DNA of 64,000 bases from Parietaria judaica (lineage: Eukaryota; Streptophyta; Magnoliopsida; Rosales; Urticaceae). Shown one piece after another: positions 35,226 to 48,276 of the stretch. Numbering within the stretch: position 1 is the stretch's first letter; each line of letters opens with the position of its first letter. The position numbers and the translations under genes were made by a program. Where the stretch lies: assembly GCA_954871525.1 (NCBI GenBank), contig OX940869.1, forward strand, positions 11,865,001 through 11,929,000. The letters are read 5' to 3'. Under the pieces are notes generated by a model. That model searched no databases, was not told the origin of the DNA, and saw only the letters and a program-made list of their open reading frames with translations.

Positions 35226-37570
35226 TTCGACGGCTTCGATGGATCAGAGAAGACTGTGTGATGAATTAACCAATGTTCAACTAATTTCAGCAGATGGGTA
35301 GTTAGTTAAGTTAGTATGGTTGATTGAATTAGATATTAAGATAAATGAATTACCGTTAATTTTCATCCATGTGATAACGGAATTTATTTGTTTATTTTTC
35401 TTAGTATATAGTTTAAGTTTATGAAAAAAAAAAAAGAAGGTAATTTCTATGAGAGTGACTGGTTTATTATTGTCTAGTCAGATGATGGTTTTGATTGGTA
35501 ACTTTTTATTTACGAAATTAAAGGATTGAAGTGAACCATGAAAAATGCTTTCGGCCACTATCAATTAAAAAAATATGTCATAATTAATAATCATATTGTG
35601 GATTTGTGATACTCGGACGTAAGCTATTTTTTTTTTATTATTTCAATGTAATATTTTTCTACAACCGTACAATTTGATTATTATAAAGGTGACAATGGAT
35701 AGAGCATGAAATGGTTTATAAAAAAAGAAAAGAAAAAAGAGAGACATGAGACTCAAAATCTTGTAAAATAATTTGGATTCTAGATAAATTGACGTTCAAG
35801 AATTCTAGAACGAAATGAAAGAGATTTTCCAGACGAAAAACCAATTGCAAATTTATTTATTTTTCTTTTGAATTTTGAAAAGAAAAAAAAAAGTTAATCA
35901 CCTTTTGCATTGAAAGAACAGATAAAATGATATATTCAACTTCAAAGCTCATTTGATTGAATGTAGCGGATAAAAGAATATAAATGAAAATATTAAATAG
36001 AAAATACTATCTTGTTAAGTTATGAGTATTTTTGCAATGTAAGTTGGTATGTCTTAATAAGTATGGGTTAAATGCAGATAAAAAAAAATAAAAAAAAATT
36101 GGTCAATATGGTTTGAAAATTTGATCAAACCGGTTTAATATCAACCATAACATCATGAAAATAACATACTTATTCCCCTAATAAATTTAATTTTTCATAC
36201 TAAAAGTATGTAGTAACCGATCTAGTTCTAGAAGCCATGCAAGTTTTACGAAATCCGGTATAGTTATATATGCGGTCGATTCGATTCGGAATCCAGTATA
36301 GTTGTTATTATCTTCGATACAAAACATTATTCAAATACAATCATCATAGAATTTAAGTATTTAACATATGATTAGATATAGCAAACAAAGTCCCTACACA
36401 ATGTGCCACGGAGAGAGCGAGCCTTTGGCAATTTCGCATTGAGACAAAGGCTCTACAAGAAACGCCATAGTAAGGGACCCTTTAGAAAGGCAAACTTGTG
36501 GTGGCATAATAAGGTTCGAACACTTGTTTCTCTTTGTGACGCTTTCTTTTTTTCCGCATGTCAGCTTGGCGTGCCTCATTTGCCTACGAGTAGGAACCAT
36601 CCAAACTTGCCCAAAAGTGGTAGTAGTGCCTCAGAGTTATGTGTCCATTTTGGTCCCTTTCAAAAGCTAATTTTTGTGAAGTGAGGTATACAAGGGTGAA
36701 TTCTTTGGAGGGTAATGGATGGGCATTGTATGCGTGTCTTTAATGCAATGGTAGTAGGGTGAGATTAATTTCAACAAATAGGCTTATTGGGTGATTAATT
36801 TTAAGGTTAGTTTTTTAAATAGTGGATTAAAGAATCCGGGTACCGGATTTCTAGTGTTGCCATTTTTTTAAAATGCATAATGTTGAAGTTTTTTATGATA
36901 AATATTTAATTTAGATTAATTAGATGGTTATAATTTTTTAAGATGGGACCGGAAATTCTTTTTGTGAATTCATCCGGAATTCGCGTTCCTCTAAAATAAT
37001 AAGATTTATAAAAAGCTAATCTCCTATCGAAAACTCTAAATTTAATGTGACAATAAAGTTAATTGTTTTTTCTTTTTTCTTTTTTAGTTTGTTCATTGTT
37101 AATATGATATATTAAGTGCCCAGAGTTTTATCATTTTTGAAGTGGCATAAACATAATTTTTAAAGGTAAAAATTCCGATGTTCACTAGTTCGATTCACAT
37201 AGAAATTTCGTCAACTTGTGCAATTAGTTAAGAGAATTTTGGATGTGCCATTAACAAAATTCCCGTTAATTCCCTCTCTTTAAGAAGTAAATGTACGTGT
37301 CCCAAATTTAAAGATGTGGACAAAATTTCATAAAGAAGCAATAGTAAAGATTAAGAACTTCGACCGGAAAAAAATATTGAACAATGAGAAGTTCAGCCTA
37401 AAAAAAATCTTATACCACTACAAATATGTATATATATATATATAATATTTATTCCGTCCTTAAGCCTTGATTTAAATAATAAAATTAAAAGATAAAAAAG
37501 AATGGTGGAGTTTTTAACTTTTAACCCTAAAATGGATTCATGATTTGTTATGGATGATGACCTAAGAGTA
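35226..37570. other. intergenic, no gene seen
   Basis: AT-rich sequence with short homopolymers. An open stretch near 36403-36684 shows no recognisable domain or codon pattern and is not called. Confidence 0.5.
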
Positions 37571-37573
37571 TTA

Positions 37574-37912
37574 GGGCATCTCCAACCACAACACTAAAAA
37601 TTACACAATTTAGTGAAATTTTAACACAAAAAATACTTTCTACTCCAACCACAACACCAAATATTACACTAAATACTATTCGTTTTATATTTTATTAATA
37701 TTTTCTTTATCTATTCAATTAATATTTTATTACTTTATTAATATACTAATAAAATAAGTAAATAGTGTTTGGTGTTGTGAATAGTATCACACCAATTATA
37801 GTACAACACTATTTCATTTCACTAAAATTGTGGGATTTTTGAAGCCTTATTAGAGAAATTTAGTGTAAAAATCATATTAACATGGCGTAATGCCATCTCA
37901 TTGGACATGCTC
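37574..37912. mobile_element. PIF/Harbinger-type MITE, 339 bp
   Basis: The left end is GGGCATCTCCAACCACAAC; the right end inverted is GAGCATGTCCAATGAGATGG. TTA is present on both sides (37571-37573 and 37913-37915). GRGCATSTCCAA ends with a TTA duplication are typical of plant Harbinger/Tourist MITEs. Confidence 0.85.
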
Positions 37913-37915
37913 TTA

Positions 37916-39567
37916 TTCCGTTTGATTTGCATATATGGCGTGCTTTTGTTGTGACGTGATTGATTCATACAAGTTTTGATTTTATTTCGTCCATGAGATT
38001 TTTGTGGGGCTATTTCTTTCTTTATTGTTTTCTTGCAAAATATCTTCAAGCTCATGGCCGGCCATCACCATCAACTTGGGAAATCTTTTAATTAATGCAA
38101 TGATTTCAACTTTACTATTAGTATTTTAAGCTCGTGATCAAGGATAATTAGTGTTATAATATTAAACAACAAGTCTCGAGAATCTCAACCTCACAAGAGT
38201 TGTGGTTGAGGAAGCTTCTTAGCAACCACATGTTTCCTCAACCAATTAAATGTGTCTAATTACTTTTTAATATGATATGATATAATATGGACTATATTAA
38301 ATGGTTGAAAATAGTATATTAAATTCTAGGAACAATGGTATAAAAATAATAGGTGAGGGAACAATGAGAAGAAGTGTCAAGTGGGTCATCTTGTGGTTGA
38401 GAATTGTGGAGTGTTTCAAGGGTCTGTTGTTTCTTGTGTGGTTGTGAATTGTGATATTTGTGTTGCTCAAAATTTTCTTAGCCTTTATGTTCTCATTGTC
38501 CTTACTTTACTTTACTTGATTATTTAAAGTTTAAACACATATACAAATACTATCTTGTTTCAAAATTTATTTGATGTTTGAGATACCAAGTCCATAGTTA
38601 CTTCTCATTTAATATTTTGGAGGTTATATGATTCACGAGGAGAGATGGAGTCGATAAATACTTCTAGGTACAACAATTTTTTTATAAATTAATATTGTTG
38701 GGATTATAGAATTTTATTATGTAATTGAGGTTATTATTTTATCGAGATAAAATTTAACAATATTAGTTAGAGTCGCAAAGTAAAATTTAACAAAATATTA
38801 TTTTATCAAGTATTAATTTAACAAAGTCCTAATGTAATTAGTGTTTTAAAATAAATAAAATTTAGTTTTAGCAAGACAGAGGTGCAAGCAAACTCCTGCC
38901 CTCTCGTCTGGCCCTTAATTCTCAGGTAGTTGACGCTAACGCCATAAAAAAAAAAGATACAAGTATGCTTTTTTAAATTTTCTAAAAACAGAAAAAATAA
39001 TCCTATATAAAAAAAAATAGAGGCAAAGAAGTTACAGAGCGGATGAATTTCGCCCGCTTAGAATCAAACCACGCGCCAAGCAATCAATCCATTTGTGAAA
39101 CCTCGGGAACAAGTTGCTCCCGAACAAAAATGTCACAGTGAATTTTATTTTCTCTAGGCTTGTAATATGCTTTCGAAATTAAAATTGTGAATTTGATTTA
39201 TAGCACGATCCAACCAAGAAAATACATTGTTGAAACAATGCTGAAGGAAATGCGCCAAACTCTTTGCTAAAACAAAATAATTATTGAAAAAAAAGAAGAA
39301 GAAAGATATAGCTAATTATTTATTAGGAAAACATGCAATTCAATCATAATAGTAAATAAATAAAATTTTATTTTGTTTGAGTGTTATACGTATGAGATAT
39401 AATAAAAATAACAAATAATTTTGTAAACGGTCGAGTCGATCGGCCAGGCCGGATCTTAAACGTATTTAGCTCAACACAAACTCAACCAAATTGAGTCCAA
39501 TCCAACTGATAATTATTGACCTAATTGAGTTGAATTAAATTAAAATTGAGCTTTATTGGATTGGCTC

Positions 39568-39619
<52 letters not shown>

Positions 39620-40578
39620 ACAACCTTACTATACTATATCAATTTTGTATTCCACTAGGTCTTGGAAAAGAATATCTCATATTTAGAGAACGTCTTGGGC
39701 TCTTGGCCATATATTAATATTCTTGTAAAATGATAACCAACTACTCTCAAAATCAGGGACAAATTTCAGTGTTGTGGTTATAAATTGGGAATTCGAACTG
39801 GGACCGAGCTCAAGCTTTCAAAAAACCGAGCCAGTCCGGTGTAAGATATTTTCAAAGATTAATTTCTTATAAATTTTTGCTCTCTAAAAATTTATGACTT
39901 AAATTATATAAAAAAAAAAATTACTCTTTTATTATTCAATTTTAAGATTTTTGTTACTTGTAAATTATAAGTTACTAACTTCAAAAAAGATTTTAACGGA
40001 CTGGATTGACTTGATTTTCTCTTGGCCTGATTTTTAGCGTGATTTTAAGAAACCTGAAACAGTTCTTCGGCATCCCGAAAAATTGAGACCCGGGTTGAAG
40101 AAAGAAAAAAAAAAAGACCAAAAATCCAATACTTGTCCGGATTTCGCTCTTAGTGTTTTTGCTTTTCTTTTCATAGTTTCGTTTCATCTTAACACAGAGA
40201 CACACGTATTAAGAACTTTGACCAAGGATTTTCATAACATGTCAAAACAGACGGACAACTTTCGGAAGTAATTTTTTTTTTTAAAATATTATTTTATGAT
40301 TTTAGTGAGACGTGTTTTGTAGAAGTAGAGACCAAAACTGAAACTTGTATGATTATTGGTCCAAGTCTATGGTACACAATAAATAGCTAAAATCAAAAAA
40401 TAAATACAAAATGAAACCTTTAATTTGACTAATCAAATCTTCTATCTGCACCAGGGAAATATTTTGAAAGTCGTAGCTTTTTATTTTTGAAGGGATTCAT
40501 ATGACCTCTTTCTTGAATGTGAGTAAATTATCCCGGAATGTGATTCTGAGAAAATAAAGCGCTGCAGACGGGCGACGG
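37916..40578. other. intergenic, AT-rich; (AT)n microsatellite at about 39571-39614
   Basis: No gene is supported. The only clear structure is a run of about 22 AT dinucleotides at 39.57-39.61 kb. Sequence near 38160-38470 repeats GTGGTTGAG words but shows no clear element borders. Confidence 0.55.
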
Positions 40579-42880
40579 TCACAGAAGGTTGATAGATTCG
40601 CCGCACAGCTTCTCCAACTCCTCCTCTAAGACTTGCAACAGATTTGCTTTGGTCCGCCTATAAACCCAACCTTTCGCATCCGAATCCCAATCGAATCTCG
40701 AGGGACCGCTGAAAAAAGAAAGCATTTATTTACGCTAACACTATTGAAGCAGATCAAGAATAAAAATCGTATAGCCATTGCTAAGTTCGGTTTTCGAACA
40801 AGGTAATTTTCTGACCAAAACAGACAGGATATAGATATATTAGAAGTATAGAGCTTTAACCTACACTTATAGTGCTTATTAATAAGTATAGGGCTATAGG
40901 TATGTAGAAGGGGTGAAGCTGGGACTGGAGACAAAGACTTTGACAAGTTTTCTTCCCGGTCCCGGTTTCCTAGATATTTCTGTATAAACCGAAACTAGGA
41001 AGCAGTAAACGAAAAAAGAAAAAAAAACATTTTATCAGTTTGATTCTGCATAAACAGATTCTGTATGAACTGTTTTTAGACGCAGAAGCAGTAAACGAAA
41101 ATATATATATATATATATATTTTATCAGTTTTAAACCGGAAACTAGGAACCCTGACTAGTAATATTACCGGCTTAAAACAAATCCCATTATAAAACCGGG
41201 AAATACAAGCCGGCATTTTACGATTTTTATAAAAATATATTATTATAATAAAAATGTTTTTAAATCAAACAATTTGTGTAAACTGGTCCCAGCCCAGTTC
41301 TCATAACCATGACAGGCAAATACAGGTTCCCGGTTCATCTGAAAGAATAAAAAGGGTTTTGCAAACCGCTACCAATGACCGGTAAAAGAATTTCACCTAT
41401 CTAATCTAATGGCTCGGAAACTAGTGGGAATCACATATAATATAACCAAAGTTTCCTCAGATTTATACCCAGTTCACATATACTACTTCGCTACACATAA
41501 TAATTCTTAAACATTGTCACATAAGAAATAAAGAAACAAACACTCCAATTAAGGCAGTAATGGGCACAAAAACATCGTGTTCGACTCCAAAAAAAATGTC
41601 GACGCTTGTTATAATAGATGTCGGACCTAAATCCAGAGTACAAAAGACATGTCAAAGGCACGAAGAGACACAGACATTCATAGCTACCTTATTGGAGAAG
41701 AGAGCCAAATTTGTCTGTTTGGAGTTTGCTTGTTCAAAACGTACGTTCCCATTTCTCCGAGCTTCAACGTTAACACCTCATTCTGCAAAACAGATCCGTT
41801 TACAATATCTTTCTAGAGAATCCGGGCACAATTCGTCAATATTTCACTAATCTTATCTTGTTTTGATATAAATCTACAAGAAAGACTCTTCTCACCCCGT
41901 AATCTATGTCGAATCCATCAAGTTGAATGTTATCTCCATACTCCTGTAAATCACTCCACAAAATGCACAATCAGTTTGTGATTCATGCAATTACACTGAT
42001 GAAACAAAATTTTCATAATTCCCGGCTCGGTCAAATCCAGACGATGTCATTAGTAAATATGGGTAATTGACAGCGAAAGTACATATGTTATCATTCTGTT
42101 AGCACTTATCAGATAAGTCTCCGGATTTTTAACGCGTAATTGATGCTTGGCAACCACGTCAATATTTGACCGCAACAGTACGTATCTTTATCATTTAGTC
42201 CTTATCTACGTAAACAACATATGTAGTATTTCCGTAAAAAAATATAAGGACTAAACTGCACTAAATAATAAAGTTATGGTACTTTTTCGCAAAATAAACG
42301 TCCCACCTGGTTGTAATGTATCAATTAAACTAACATCCGGGACTTATCTACTAGGTTCTTAGCTTAGAGAAAGGCAGTACATGTGCTTCTCTAATACAAA
42401 AATAAGAACTAAACTTAACTGGTAAAACTTATATACTTTTGCCGCCAATTACCATAAAAAAAACCACCTCAAGAGTCAAGAGGAAGACGTGATTACCTCG
42501 AGTTTTTCTTGAATGTCGTGAATGGTGGACTCAGCTAGCCTGTGAAATTCACTCGCCTGCAACAGAGAGCTGTTTCCACATCAATCATTAGCAAAGTTCG
42601 ATCACATACTCACAAATCGACCATATTTATCAATTCCAGAATCGAAGACGCACCTATAGTCGATGGCGGTCGGACCTTGAGAAGCTTCGTCGCTCTTCAG
42701 CGGCGGAGAGCAGAAGCTTCCGGAAGCGGCCGAGTGACAAGGTCTCTGAGCGCTGTCAAACGATCCGATGAATCTGGAAGATTCTGAAGCGCGAGGACAT
42801 GGCCTGAGTCTTGGGGAAGAAGAGGAAGACGATGGTCGGAGTCTTCGGAGCATTCTGAGAGGAAGTAGCTTCGAAGCCAT
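40579..42880 (-). CDS. FH: frataxin homologue, mitochondrial
   Basis: Five exons on the minus strand (42880-42654, 42569-42497, 41943-41896, 41782-41688, 40708-40579) join to 573 bases, 190 residues, with every GT-AG border in phase. Residues 1 to about 65 are Arg/Ser-rich without acidic residues ([16 protein letters not shown]...), a mitochondrial targeting sequence. The mature part matches plant frataxin throughout: [28 protein letters not shown], the acidic block [43 protein letters not shown] and SGPSRFDW, ending CGESINLL. Length fits the family (about 185-195). Frataxin binds iron and the cysteine desulfurase complex and aids Fe-S cluster and haem synthesis in the matrix. The acidic residues on the first helix and strand are present, and no defect is seen. 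A MITE-like repeat lies in the second intron. Confidence 0.95.
41101..41120. repeat. (AT)n microsatellite in FH intron 4
   Basis: About ten AT dinucleotides inside the 979-bp last intron. The same intron has a partly repeated segment with TTTTATCAGTTT (41030 and 41120). Confidence 0.7.
42062..42453. mobile_element. MITE-like inverted repeat in intron 2 of FH
   Basis: GGTAATTGACAGCGAAAGTA at the left is the inverse, with a few differences, of the right end (TACTTTTGCCGCCAATTACC). The GGCAAAAGTA word is shared with other repeats here. Flanking duplications are not clear. Confidence 0.5.
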
Positions 42881-44263
42881 GGCGGTTCTCGCCTTCTCTG
42901 AATCGGTGATTAGAAGTTTCAGTGGAAATGAAAGCTTCGTCATTATGGAGAAGGAAACGACAATAAGGCCCAAATTCATTATGGGCTTTTCGTAATTTTG
43001 GCCCGTATTCTACCCTTAAGAGGCCAATAAATAGTGGGTCGAAGCGGGTACAAAACCTTAATGCCACGTAAACGGAATTAGGAGTAGCGGGCGGATAGGG
43101 TTGGGCCGCCCGCCTCGATGCTCTAATTCAATCTGACTCGCTCGTCGCTGACTCGTCCAATAAAAATTCGAGACCTAGCAAATGCTTTGAACGGCTAGAG
43201 GCGCGAGACGAAGCGAGCTGAGTGACACGGGAAGGAACAAGAACGCGTGTCGAATTAAGGTTGACTGCAAGTGAATTAGTTTGGCTTTCGAATATGCATG
43301 AAATGCACGTCAATAAAAGGAGATCTCTTTCAAGAAAGTGTTGCGTGGATTTACGGGGCATTCAGGCCCGGCCTAATAATAGGGCCATTTGGGCCACTGC
43401 CCAAGGCCCCAAAAGAGAGAAGGCCTCCAATGTATTTAAGAAGTAAAATGAAACTTGAAATAAGGCCTACATTACATTGAAATTGGATGAAGGTTCAACA
43501 TTTGGCTTGTAGGCCCCTTTTATTATACTAGTGGATAGGCACGCGCTTCGCACCAGTAAAACTTAAAAAATATAATTAAAAGTTTTTATTGAATAAATTA
43601 TATATTTTTATTGAATAAATTAATCGTGCAATTTAATTATTAAATTCAATTTTTTCTTCTTCATATAATCAGATAATCTTGAAACATATAAAATAAATAC
43701 CTAACATAAATGTTTCCAAATGTCTATCTAAGAATAAAATAGTATATCTAATTCAATAAAGAAAAATGTTGAACATGTAAGATATGGATTCATAATAACA
43801 AATTACAATGACATTAATAGATATTGACGTTATTTAATTCCAATAATTATATGGGAGTTTAAGCTAAATAGCCAACTTGATATTTTAAAATTGATAAAAT
43901 AGCTAATGTTTGTAAAATAGTCAATTAACCATATTAACTATTATAAAAATAGTCATATTATCCATTAAAACTACATCAACCATTGACAAAATAGCAAATG
44001 TTTGGCTATTTTACATATAAAAATCTTAAGTTTGCTAAAATGCAGTGTAAACATATGAATATGGCTATTTATTATAATTTTTAACTCCGGGACTATAAGA
44101 TGAACTATAAGATAATGTTGATTTCTTCAAAAATGTTTAGATTTTCAACCCAGACGGGTTTTCTTCGTAGAATAACAAATCTATACATAGTATTGGTAGG
44201 ATATACTTTTGAAACAAAGTTCCTAAAGACATTAGCAAAACCATATACTACTTACCACCGAGT
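42881..44263. other. FH upstream region and degenerate repeats
   Basis: 42881-43060 should hold the FH leader and promoter. An inverted repeat GGGCGG...CCGCCC occurs at about 43090-43112. 43365-43515 is rich in GGCC words (GGGCCATTTGGGCC, AGGCCTCC, GTAGGCCCC) and could be a hAT-derived MITE. ACTAGTGGATAGGCACGCGC at about 43530 resembles the start region of some Helitrons, but no CTRR end was found. No gene is seen. Confidence 0.4.
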
Positions 44264-46480
44264 GTTGTTGATGTAGAGCGGGTTATGGAAGAACACAAGA
44301 ACGCGTGTCAACGAGATAAAACTCGGGATTCAAAGCAATGTGCTTATGAAAATATATTATCAAAAACTGGCTAACAACGATTACAAGAGTGCCTTTAAAT
44401 AGGCTAGGTCAAACCCTAACAACAAGCAAATAAAGTGGAAACAAACTCCACAAAATCCTCTAACAAAAAGGATACAAATTAACAGCAAATAAATAACAAT
44501 TAAGATAAGATCTCAGCGAGAATCTGCGATCTTCGACGAGAGTCGGCGAGGACGACTAAGCTCCTCGCGATGAGCCCTTCTTCGAGCGGTCCCTAGCTTC
44601 CAGGAATGTGAGCCCGATTCTACGGCGAGAGTGCCGAGCAATAAAAAAGGTGAGAGTGCCTACGGCGAGAGTGCCGAGCAATAAAAAAGGCGAGAGTGAA
44701 AAAAAAGGCGAGAGTGCCTACGGTGAGAGTGCCGAGATAAAAGAGGCGAGAGAGCCCAAACAAAAGGCGAGAGTGCCTACGGCGAGAGTGCCGAGAATAA
44801 AAAGAGGCAAGAGTGCCCAAAACAGCGATCCTCGATCACGACCAACGTGCCGTCGGGAGGGACACTCCTCTCCGACGAGCATGGATTTTCCTCTTATACA
44901 GCAGAGTAAGGCGTGACGCCCGACGAAGACACACATGCCGAGGAACGATAGGTGATTCTTCAAAAATAATAATAATAATAAACACAGAAAGCGAGGTGAC
45001 GAATTTGAATCAGAATACTCTCTTCCTCCCTTTTCGCAAAAAAAAAAGGGGGGGGGGGAGGGGTATATATTTCCATACATCTCTATAGTTTGCAATTTTC
45101 AAAATACAAGCAGATTTGTATATTCATACTTCTAAAATATGTCTTACATTTACAAAGTATATTTTACATCTACACTTTTATCTTCGAAGTATATATTACA
45201 GTATCTACAGAGTTTAAATGAACAAGGAAAGTCTCTCGATGAAAGATCAACTATGCCTGGGCCGCATCAGCGCCCATCGGATAATGACGTCGCCAACAAA
45301 GTCTTCTATGACGGCTGAGTACTCTGGCTCATAACCAGGGAACCATGCCAGCCTTCGAAGAAGAATCTGATAACAACACACAGCAAGAAGAATAAAGGAA
45401 GCACGACAAGGAGAAGAAATAGCTCGGCGACATAACCACAGAAGAAGCCGACGAGGTAATCGGCAACTTCGAGGATCAGTGAAGAAAGCAAAGTGAAAGA
45501 AAGAGTTAGTCATGAGCAAGGCAAAGATTACTGCATCCGTGACATTGGCATCGTCGTCGCGAAGCGCCGTGAAGACTAGCGCTGGAAGAAGTTCGTCGCT
45601 GCGATGAGCTCGTCGCTATAAGCGAACTCATCATCGCGAAGAGCTTCACGAAGAAGACTGGTGCTGGAAGAAGTTCATCGCAGAGAGGAGTTCGTCGCTA
45701 TAAGCGAGCTCGTCGTTGCGAGGAGCTTGTAGTCGAAGCAGACCAGCGCTGGAATAAGTTCATCGCAGTGAGGAGTTCATCGCTATAAGCGAGCTCGTCG
45801 TTGCGGGGAGCTTGTCGAAAAAGATAATCGCCGGGGAAGTTCTTCGCTGCGACGAGATCATCGCTATAAGCGAGCTCGTCATCGCAAAGAGCTTGACGAA
45901 GACGACCAGCGCTGGAAGAAGTTCTTCAGTGCGACGAGATCGTCGCTATAAGCGAGCTCGTCGTCGCGAAGAGCTTGACGAAGAAGACTAATGCTGGAAG
46001 TTCATTGATGCAATGAGCTTGTCGCTATAAGCGAGCTCGTCATCGCAAAGAGCTTGATGAAGATGACCAGTGCTGGAAGAAGTTCTTCGCTGCGACGAGA
46101 TCGTCGCTATAAGCGAGCTCGTCGTCGCGAAGGGCTTGATGAAGAAGACTAGCGCCGGAAGAAGTTCTTCGCTGCGATGAGCTTGTCGCTATAAGAGAGC
46201 TCGTCGTCGCGTTGAGCTTGTAGCCAAAAAGAAGATAGTCGCTGGAAGAAGCTCATCATTGCGAGGAGTTCGTCGCTATAAGAGAGCTCATCTTCACGAG
46301 GAGCTTGCCGAAGAGTTCATCGCATGGAGAAGTTCGTAGCTGTGAGGGTTTCGTCGCCATAAGCGAGCTCATCGTTGTGAGGAGTTTGCCGAAGAGATCA
46401 TCGTATGGAGAAGCTTGTAGCTGCGAGGAGTTTGTCGCTATAGGCGAACCCCTTGTCGCGAGAAGCTTGTCAAAAAGAAT
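44264..46480 (+). mobile_element. repeat-rich internal part of a Gypsy-like element
   Basis: No coding domain is recognisable. A short tandem repeat built from GGCGAGAGTGCC(TACGG) occupies about 44629-44820. The 82-bp minisatellite described separately follows. The segment leads directly into the 3' end and LTR at 46480-47686, so it is probably the untranslated 3' interior of that element. The 5' part is missing or unrecognisable. Confidence 0.5.
45560..46470 (+). repeat. 82-bp minisatellite, about 11 copies
   Basis: The word GCTATAAGCGAGC or a variant recurs at 45615, 45697, 45782, 45863, 45945, 46024, 46106, 46188, 46275, 46356 and 46437 (spacing 79-87). Each unit also has a GAAGAAGTTC(T/A)TCGC word and CGTCG(T/C)CGCGA. 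Confidence 0.85.
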
Positions 46481-47686
46481 GTCTATCACCTGGAAAGATG
46501 TTTCACCGAACGAAACCAGCTACAACTCAGCAAGATGCTGCATCATCTTCCCAAATGGAATCCACCAACCAGCAGATTACGATTAGGTTCTCAGACAACG
46601 TTTCTCTGGGTAACCGCGCTGACTAAAGTGGTCGACGGAGTTCGCAAACATCCTTGACAGTTTACAATTACACTCATCTTTCATTTTACCAAGTGTTTAC
46701 ACTTGATAAAATGGGGGACTAACTGTTGATGTCGGATTTCGTCAAATCCATCCACAACATAACACGTGTCATTATGGCGCAAAACGACGTTGAATAAGGG
46801 CAAAGAGAGGCTCTGACGAAGGACCTGAGACAATATGGTTCTTCCGACGAGGTTGCTCGAGGAAGTTGACCAACGATGAGGTTGCTCGAGGAAGTGGACC
46901 TTGAAGAAGTTGATCTCGACGAAGTCGACCTCGACAAAGATGACCTCGAGGAAGTTGACCGCGATGAGGCCAACCGCGGCGAAGTTCAATCAGCATGAAG
47001 ATAAACCTGCGATGAAATACTTCATCGCACCTCGATGAAGAATCCTCGAGGAGGAGTACATGAAGAAGCAGCTCATCGCATAGAAGCTTATCGAGGGAAT
47101 CTCATCGCAAAACCCCATCGAAATAAATATGGAAAGAGTCAGAATCGCACGAATAAAGGAGAATCAGTCAATCAGTTGAGGAAATCGTGGAAGAATCAAC
47201 GTATCCAAGGAAGGTCAGCAACAATCAAAGCGAGAAAGAAGGAAGACCTAGCGAGATTCAAGGAACAAGAAGGGAAACAAATTCCATCAACCCTAAGCCT
47301 ATAAATATACATGTAAACCTCATTGAGAGGGGATCCGGCACATTCGGGCAAGAGACATTCGGCCAAAAGAAACCAGCAAGAGAAACCAGAAAGGAAGAAG
47401 AAAGAAAGAGAGAAAGAAGAAAGAGAAACACAAACCACATTGAACTACGTGATGACCTGATCCCGGTATACCGGGTACGTAGGCAGCCTCGCCGAAGCCG
47501 GTGGGGTGCGGCATCAAATCATATCCTATTTTATCCTTTTCCTTCACTTGTCCAGCTATCAAACGGGAAAAATCAAGTCCTTTCGGGAATATAATAAAAT
47601 CAGAGATATTCATTGTTCATACTATTTTATTGTGTTCTTTCGATTATCTTTGTGACTAAAAAGGGTGGTGAAAATCGCCCTCAACA
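46481..47686 (+). mobile_element. 3' end and LTR of a Gypsy-like element (G1)
   Basis: The polypurine tract AAAATGGGGGACTAAC ends at 46723. The LTR runs 46724-47686 from TGTTGATGTCGG to CGCCCTCAACA (963 bp). The TATA box CTATAAATA is at 47299. CCCGGTATACCGGGTACG and TACGTAGGCAGCC lie in the downstream third. The internal 240 bases before the tract are shared with a second copy at 48.0-48.28 kb. Confidence 0.8.
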
Positions 47687-47858
47687 CAGTTTTGTTTCCT
47701 TTGAATGAATCGATCCTGCAGTCATTAACCAAAATTAAATACAAACTGGTATACTAATAAAAGCTCTTTCAAAAAATAAAAATAAAATAAAATAAAATAA
47801 AAGAGAAATTGGTATGCTAAGAAAACTAATGGACAAACATTAACTATGTTTAAAACTG
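47687..47858. other. short spacer, no feature
   Basis: AT-rich sequence with an AAAAT repeat (47780-47812) between the G1 LTR and an inverted LTR fragment. Confidence 0.5.
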
Positions 47859-48276
47859 TTGAGGGCGATTTTCACCGCCCCATTCCAAGTCACAAAGATA
47901 GACAGTAAATACGAATGGTATGAATATGCGAATATCTCTGATTTATTGTATTTGATAGGGCTCGATTTCTTCCGTTTGATAGCTGGACAATTGAAGGAAT
48001 ACAACTACTATGGAAGATAGGATTGTCAAAGGAAATATCATCACCGAGGAAGATGCTCCACCCAACAAGATCAGCTGCAACTCAGCAACAGGTTGCATCG
48101 GCTTCCAAGCAGAAGGCACAACCAACAAATTGCAATAAGATTCTCCGGCAACGTGCGTCGGGGTAACCGTGTCAACTAAAGTGGTCAACGGAGTTCGCAG
48201 ACATCCTTGACAGTTCACCAATACACTCGTCTTTCATTTTACCAAGTGTATACACTTGATAAAATGGGGGACTAAC
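47859..48276. mobile_element. rearranged Gypsy-like fragment: inverted LTR end joined to 3' interior (G2)
   Basis: 47859-47985 begins TGTTGAGGGCGATTTTCACC, the inverse of the last part of the G1 LTR. From about 48020 the sequence follows the G1 interior (AGTGGTCAACGGAGTTCGCA, AAAATGGGGGACTAAC) in plus orientation up to the LTR start at 48277. The two pieces have opposite orientations, so this is a rearrangement junction. Confidence 0.75.

Noticed and set aside
36403..36684. Open frame of 93 codons in intergenic DNA
   Set aside because: No recognisable domain, splice context or promoter; composition is like the surroundings.
38150..38480. Possible MITE with GTGGTTGAG words
   Set aside because: The words repeat in direct as well as inverted orientation and no duplication or terminal symmetry could be fixed.
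43520..43620. Possible Helitron start (ACTAGTGGATAGGCACGCGC)
   Set aside because: No TC start or hairpin plus CTRR end could be found, so the element cannot be bounded.
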